A DNA stretch of 64,000 nt from Chryseobacterium arachidis (lineage in GTDB: Bacteria; Bacteroidota; Bacteroidia; Flavobacteriales; Weeksellaceae). The notes under the pieces were generated by a model. The model was not told where the DNA came from, did no database searches, and worked only from the letters and a program-made list of their open reading frames with translations. The translations under genes and the position numbers were made by a program. This document shows positions 61,464-64,000 of the stretch, one piece after another; positions within the stretch are counted from its first letter, which is position 1; the number at the start of each line of letters is the position of its first letter. Location: contig NZ_FQUT01000006.1 of the NCBI RefSeq assembly GCF_900129245.1, positions 154,072-218,071 on the forward strand, in the 5' to 3' direction.

Positions 61464-61494
61464 TTTGTAAATCATTCAGAAACAATTAAATTTG
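61464..61494 (+). promoter_or_regulatory. Promoter of the YfgM-like/ribH operon
   Basis: TTTG at 61464-61467, a 19-base gap and TAAATTTG at 61487-61494 match the Bacteroidota consensus, 21 bases before the start codon. Confidence 0.7.
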
Positions 61495-61515
61495 CAATTC
61501 AATTTTTAATAATTT

Positions 61516-62211
61516 ATGGCAAAACTTACAAACGAGCAAGAAGGTAAAGAAACAGTTGAGTTTTTTAAAGATCTTGACAGAGAGGCTTTAAACACAGAAA
61601 GATTCATCGAAAGATATTCAAAACCATTAGGTATTGTTTTTGGAGTTCTTGTTTTGGGTGTTCTTGGGTTCTTCGGTTACAAGCAATTTGTTGTAGCTCC
61701 TAAAAATGCTGAGGCTGTAAAAAGTTTTCTGGCAGCTCAGAAAAATCTTGCTGATGGTAAAGAAAAAGAAGCATTGGGAGGAAAATCTGCTGCAAATCCT
61801 GGTTTTTTAGGAACTTATAACGAGTATTCCGGAACTGAGATCGGTAAACTTTCTGCTTACAATGCTGGTTTATTAAAGTTTAAAGAAGGAAAATTCCAGG
61901 AAGCTTATGATCTTCTGGACAGTTTTTCATCTGACAACAAGACGATGATGGCAATGAAGTTTGGTGCTATGGCTGATGCTAAATCGGGTCTTAACAAAAA
62001 CGATGAAGCTTTGCAGTTATTAGACAAAGCAACCACTGCTTCTGATGATCCGTACACGGCATACTATTTCACGAGAAAAGCTGGTATTGTTGCATTAGGA
62101 TTAAAGAAAAATGCAGAGGCTAAAAAGTATTTTGCTACAATTGACGAAAAATATCAGGACTACGACAACGGAATGTCTGATTCTTATATTGAAATGACTA
62201 AATATTACTAA
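61516..62211 (+). CDS. YfgM-like single-pass TPR protein
   Basis: This 231-residue protein has a soluble N terminus, one membrane helix at about 37-57 (PLGIVFGVLVLGVLGFFGYK) and a periplasmic TPR-rich C terminus (YNAGLLKFKEGKFQEAYDLL and later helices). This layout fits YfgM/tetratricopeptide proteins, which work with the periplasmic chaperone system or SecYEG. ribH follows after 3 bases on the same transcript, a pairing I recall from other flavobacteria. The role is inferred from layout. Confidence 0.78.
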   Translation: MAKLTNEQEGKETVEFFKDLDREALNTERFIERYSKPLGIVFGVLVLGVLGFFGYKQFVVAPKNAEAVKSFLAAQKNLADGKEKEALGGKSAANPGFLGTYNEYSGTEIGKLSAYNAGLLKFKEGKFQEAYDLLDSFSSDNKTMMAMKFGAMADAKSGLNKNDEALQLLDKATTASDDPYTAYYFTRKAGIVALGLKKNAEAKKYFATIDEKYQDYDNGMSDSYIEMTKYY

Positions 62212-62214
62212 ACA

Positions 62215-62733
62215 ATGGCAACAGTTAATCTTTCCGATTACAAGCCACTTAATATAACCAATGCCGATGAGTTTTCTATCGGCATTGTTTTTTCTGAGTG
62301 GAATGATTTTGTAACCTACAATCTTCGTGATGCGGCTCTGGAAATTCTTCAAAAAGAAGGAGTAAAATCTAAAAATATTACTCTTTTTCCGGTTCCGGGT
62401 GCTTTTGAACTGAACTATGCGAGCATGCAGCTTTGCAAAGAACGCAAGTATGATGCTGTAATTTCTATCGGATGTGTAATCCGCGGAGAAACTCCTCATT
62501 TTGACTACGTTTGTTCGGCAGTGGCTCAGGGAATTAAAGACTGTAATGTTCTTACAGACACTCCTACCATTTTCTGTGTTTTAACAGACGATACCAAAGA
62601 ACAGTCTATTGCAAGAAGCGGTGGCGACTTAGGAAATAAAGGGGTCGAAGCGGCAGTTACAGCATTAAGAATGATCGATTTTAAAAAGAATCTTTCCGGT
62701 AAAAAAGGAAATATCGGTTTCGGACATTCATAA
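62215..62733 (+). CDS. ribH: 6,7-dimethyl-8-ribityllumazine synthase
   Basis: RibH joins the aminouracil from the rib pathway with 3,4-dihydroxy-2-butanone-4-phosphate, the last step but one of riboflavin synthesis. The 172-residue protein has the family landmarks VFSEWNDFVTYNL, PVPGAFELNY, SIGCVIRGETPHFDYVC and ARSGGDLGNKGVEAA. No other rib gene is in the window. A terminator follows. Confidence 0.95.
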   Translation: MATVNLSDYKPLNITNADEFSIGIVFSEWNDFVTYNLRDAALEILQKEGVKSKNITLFPVPGAFELNYASMQLCKERKYDAVISIGCVIRGETPHFDYVCSAVAQGIKDCNVLTDTPTIFCVLTDDTKEQSIARSGGDLGNKGVEAAVTALRMIDFKKNLSGKKGNIGFGHS

Positions 62734-62759
62734 AATTAATATAACAATTGAATATACAG

Positions 62760-62782
62760 AGGGGCTTTAAAGCTCCTTTTTT
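62760..62782 (+). terminator. Short hairpin terminator after ribH
   Basis: AGGGGCT / AGCTCCT pair with one G-T wobble and a small loop, followed by a T-run to 62782. Confidence 0.7.
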
Positions 62783-62883
62783 ATTTGGCATACCTTTAGT
62801 AAATTTCTTTCATTATATTTTTATAAATAAAAAGTGTTAATAATGATAATAATTTTAAATTTACATACAAATAAATACGAACT

Positions 62884-63744
62884 ATGAAATGGACAGACGA
62901 CAGAAGCGATAACGTAGACGATAGGCGAGGTTCAGGCGGTAGCGGGGCTATCGTCGGCGGAGGTCTCGGAACTTTGATTATCGCAGCAATTATATTTTTT
63001 CTTGGCGGAGATCCTTCTTCCGTTCTTTCTTCTGGGAGCATGGGAGGTAGCAATTCGGCAAGGACAGAACAACGGGATTTAACCCCTGATGAGCTCAAAG
63101 TTCGCGAATTCATCAAGATGATTACCGCGGAAAACGAAGAAACATGGGCTAAAGTTTTTGCAGAAAACAACATCCAGTACCAACCTGCAAAAGTGGTTTT
63201 ATTTGAAAGCACAACACATTCAGGATGCGGAACCGCACAGGCTGCAATGGGACCTTTTTACTGTCCTGCCGATCAGACCGTTTATATGGATATGAGTTTT
63301 TTCAATGAGCTTCAGTCTAAATTCGGGGCGAAGGTTACCGAGTTTACCATTGCTTATGTCATGGCGCATGAAATGGGACATCATGTACAGAATCTTTTAG
63401 GTGTTTTAGATGAAACCAACCGGGCAAGAACCAGTGGTAATTATTCTGAAGAGCAGTTGAACAGAGTTTCTGTAGCCACAGAGCTTCAGGCCGATTTCTA
63501 TGCGGGGCTTTGGGCAAAAAGAACCGACAGCAGAGAGCATATTTTAGAACCTGGTGATATTCAGTCTGCGATAGAAGCTGCCGAAGCTGTGGGAGATGAC
63601 AATATCCAAAGAAGATCTCAGGGATATGTGAATCAGGAAAGTTTTACCCACGGATCGTCTGCACAGCGTAAAGAATGGTTTATGAACGGATACAATTCCG
63701 GAGATATTAGGCAAGGCAATACTTTTGAACACCTATTAAAATAA
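62884..63744 (+). CDS. YpfJ-type neutral zinc metallopeptidase
   Basis: This 286-residue protein has one membrane helix at about 24-45 after a Gly/Ser-rich start. The YpfJ peptidase domain follows, with the zinc site HEMGHH near residue 163 and CGTAQAAMGPFYCPADQTVY before it. A third ligand is likely in ELQADFYAGLW. The C-terminal TFEHLLK ending is present as in the family. Such proteins face the periplasm. It is monocistronic, ended by a perfect hairpin. Confidence 0.92.
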   Translation: MKWTDDRSDNVDDRRGSGGSGAIVGGGLGTLIIAAIIFFLGGDPSSVLSSGSMGGSNSARTEQRDLTPDELKVREFIKMITAENEETWAKVFAENNIQYQPAKVVLFESTTHSGCGTAQAAMGPFYCPADQTVYMDMSFFNELQSKFGAKVTEFTIAYVMAHEMGHHVQNLLGVLDETNRARTSGNYSEEQLNRVSVATELQADFYAGLWAKRTDSREHILEPGDIQSAIEAAEAVGDDNIQRRSQGYVNQESFTHGSSAQRKEWFMNGYNSGDIRQGNTFEHLLK

Positions 63745-63796
63745 TTGAACTTTTAATCATTATATATAATATTAGATATTAACAGTCTATAATATT

Positions 63797-63832
63797 AACG
63801 AAAAAACCTTCCTACCGGAAGGTTTTTTCGTT
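63797..63832 (+). terminator. Perfect hairpin terminator after the YpfJ gene
   Basis: Sixteen-base perfect arms (63797-63812, 63817-63832; core CGAAAAAACCTTCC) with the loop TACC. The T-run lies within the arm. Confidence 0.85.
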
Positions 63833-63919
63833 AGATAGTGTATAAAAATATTTGGCATTGTTAAATTAAGATATCTAATTGGTTATTAAGTTTTAAAAAT
63901 AATAACTTTAATGAGTTCT

Positions 63920-64000
63920 CTAACATATATTGTTTTTTAGAATAACACTTTGTCTTTCTTTTAAATCTTGCCAAATAATGTCTGATTCTGGAATTGTAAC
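63920..64000 (-). CDS. Possible C terminus of a protein that continues past the window
   Basis: On the minus strand, 26 codons read VTIPESDIIWQDLKERQ and then SVILKNNIC before a TAG stop at 63920-63922. The amino-acid mix looks coding, but the piece is too short to name. The start lies outside the window. Confidence 0.35.
   Translation of the reverse strand, partial: VTIPESDIIWQDLKERQSVILKNNIC

Noticed and set aside
1..64000. CRISPR arrays, insertion sequences, prophage or rRNA/tRNA operons
   Set aside because: No direct-repeat array, transposase, phage gene or RNA gene was recognised anywhere in the window.

Overview
The window looks like chromosomal DNA of a flavobacterium, most probably Chryseobacterium or a close relative in Weeksellaceae. 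The evidence is the low GC content, promoters of the Bacteroidota type (TAnnTTTG at -7) with almost no Shine-Dalgarno sites, proteins carrying type IX secretion C-terminal domains, GldH, PorT-like and FadL-like outer-membrane proteins, and an alternative complex III (act) operon. No tRNA, rRNA, insertion sequence, prophage or CRISPR array is visible. Assignments rest on reading the translated sequences and motifs, not on database searches.

Layout. 1-4.9 kb (+): the end of folD, queE, a lipid-carrier sugar transferase, and an MlaE/MlaF transporter pair with an overlapping beta-barrel gene. 4.9-18.2 kb (mostly -): an M48 lipoprotein, a glutamate-rich repeat protein, lptE, a membrane protein, a sigma-54 activator, a DUF1016 nuclease, miaB, three TonB-C-domain genes and prfA. 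18.5-22.5 kb (-): a SAM-I riboswitch heads a TonB-dependent receptor plus amino-acid permease transcript, which suggests uptake of a methionine-related compound. 22.5-23.1 kb holds no gene but has a dense cluster of DnaA boxes and is a good oriC candidate. 23.3-36.7 kb is mixed in strand: an alpha/beta hydrolase, ohr, a FISUMP type IX cargo protein divergent from an AraC regulator, two unrelated fumarases transcribed divergently, an ECF sigma/anti-sigma/barrel cluster, and sufS. 37-41.6 kb (-): rplY, prs, and a GDSL lipoprotein with a FadL-like porin.

41.9-63.7 kb is almost all on the + strand: a PSP1 (RicT-like) protein, gldH and penicillin-binding protein 1A as one tight operon; selO; a multipass membrane protein; actABCDEF, which moves electrons from menaquinol to cytochrome c; two surface lipoprotein or exported genes; apt; a YfgM-like protein with ribH; and a YpfJ-type zinc protease.

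The best candidates for something not yet described are the DnaA-box cluster (possible chromosomal origin), the riboswitch-controlled outer/inner membrane import pair, a perfect 18-bp palindrome that forms back-to-back promoters, and a family of dispersed intergenic repeats. Most other genes are ordinary flavobacterial core genes.
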